Below are positions 32,107 through 32,194 of a stretch of DNA of 32,194 nt, piece by piece. Source of the DNA: Spirosoma spitsbergense DSM 19989 (GTDB taxonomy: Bacteria; Bacteroidota; Bacteroidia; Cytophagales; Spirosomataceae); assembly GCF_000374085.1 (NCBI RefSeq), contig NZ_KB893598.1, forward strand, positions 1 through 32,194, given 5' to 3'. The position numbers and the translations under genes are program-made. Numbering within the stretch: the first letter of the stretch is position 1; every line of letters starts with the position of its first letter. The notes below the pieces were generated by a model. It was not told the origin of the DNA. It searched no databases and saw nothing but the letters and a program-made list of their open reading frames with translations.

Positions 32107-32194
32107 TTATTGATTTGACGTAAATAACCGCCGGATTGCGACCACCCCCAACCCCCTCCTAAAACAGGAGGGGGCTACGCTGAAGGGTTCCCTT
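32107..32194. repeat. Palindromic repeat element, copy 3 (partial, runs off the window)
   Basis: The left arm (TTATTGATTTGACGTAAATA, then ACCGCCGGATTGCG) is the exact complement of the right arm of copy 2. From 32140 to the window end (55 bp) the sequence is identical to 11634-11688 in direct orientation. So arm and loop are in opposite relative orientation compared with copy 2. It begins 50 bp after the dehydratase stop. Confidence 0.85.

Overview
The window looks like chromosomal DNA of a Bacteroidota bacterium, most likely a Cytophagales member of the Spirosoma type. The evidence is two giant secreted proteins with signal peptides and type IX secretion (T9SS) C-terminal sorting domains, a hybrid two-component regulator that fuses a sugar-binding sensor to an AraC output, a PorT-like outer-membrane barrel, an exact Bacteroidota promoter (TTTG-N19-TAtcTTTG), and almost no Shine-Dalgarno sites. 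The genus is an inference.

Layout. (1) 1-4.9 kb: a type I restriction locus on the minus strand, visibly more AT-rich than the rest. Its order is hsdR, a YhcG/DUF1016 nuclease, then hsdS. hsdS is cut after about 150 codons by an insertion sequence whose right end and transposase C-terminus form the window edge. A 50-codon orphan ORF lies upstream of hsdR. (2) 5.1-10.5 kb: the malic enzyme MaeB diverges from a one-protein hybrid sensor/regulator. (3) 10.5-11.8 kb: a small outer-membrane barrel gene flanked by two copies of a long, nested palindromic element; a third, partial copy ends the window. (4) 11.8-14.9 kb: a secreted sortilin/BNR-repeat protein, closed by a perfect 38-bp palindrome. 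(5) 15.0-30.0 kb: a surface-protein locus on the minus strand, in transcription order a TPR histidine kinase, a LytTR response regulator, a broken lipoprotein copy, a 1764-aa beta-helix T9SS protein, a remnant of the regulator's 3' end, an intact lipocalin-like lipoprotein, and a 1933-aa T9SS protein. (6) 30.3-32.1 kb: an IlvD/Edd sugar-acid dehydratase, divergent from the kinase.

How it fits together. The kinase and regulator overlap by 4 bp and sit at the head of the surface locus, so they may control it. The regulator tail plus lipoprotein is present twice as diverged direct repeats around the beta-helix gene, which points to growth by segmental duplication followed by decay. The two divergent metabolic/regulatory intergenic regions (maeB/hybrid regulator and kinase/dehydratase) carry the same 15-bp inverted repeat, TAGGGANNNTTCCCT, a candidate shared operator. 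The most novel-looking items are this shared site, the palindromic elements whose loop is flipped relative to their arms, the decaying duplicated cassette, and the uncharacterised N-terminal module of the 1933-aa protein. No rRNA, tRNA or CRISPR array was recognised.
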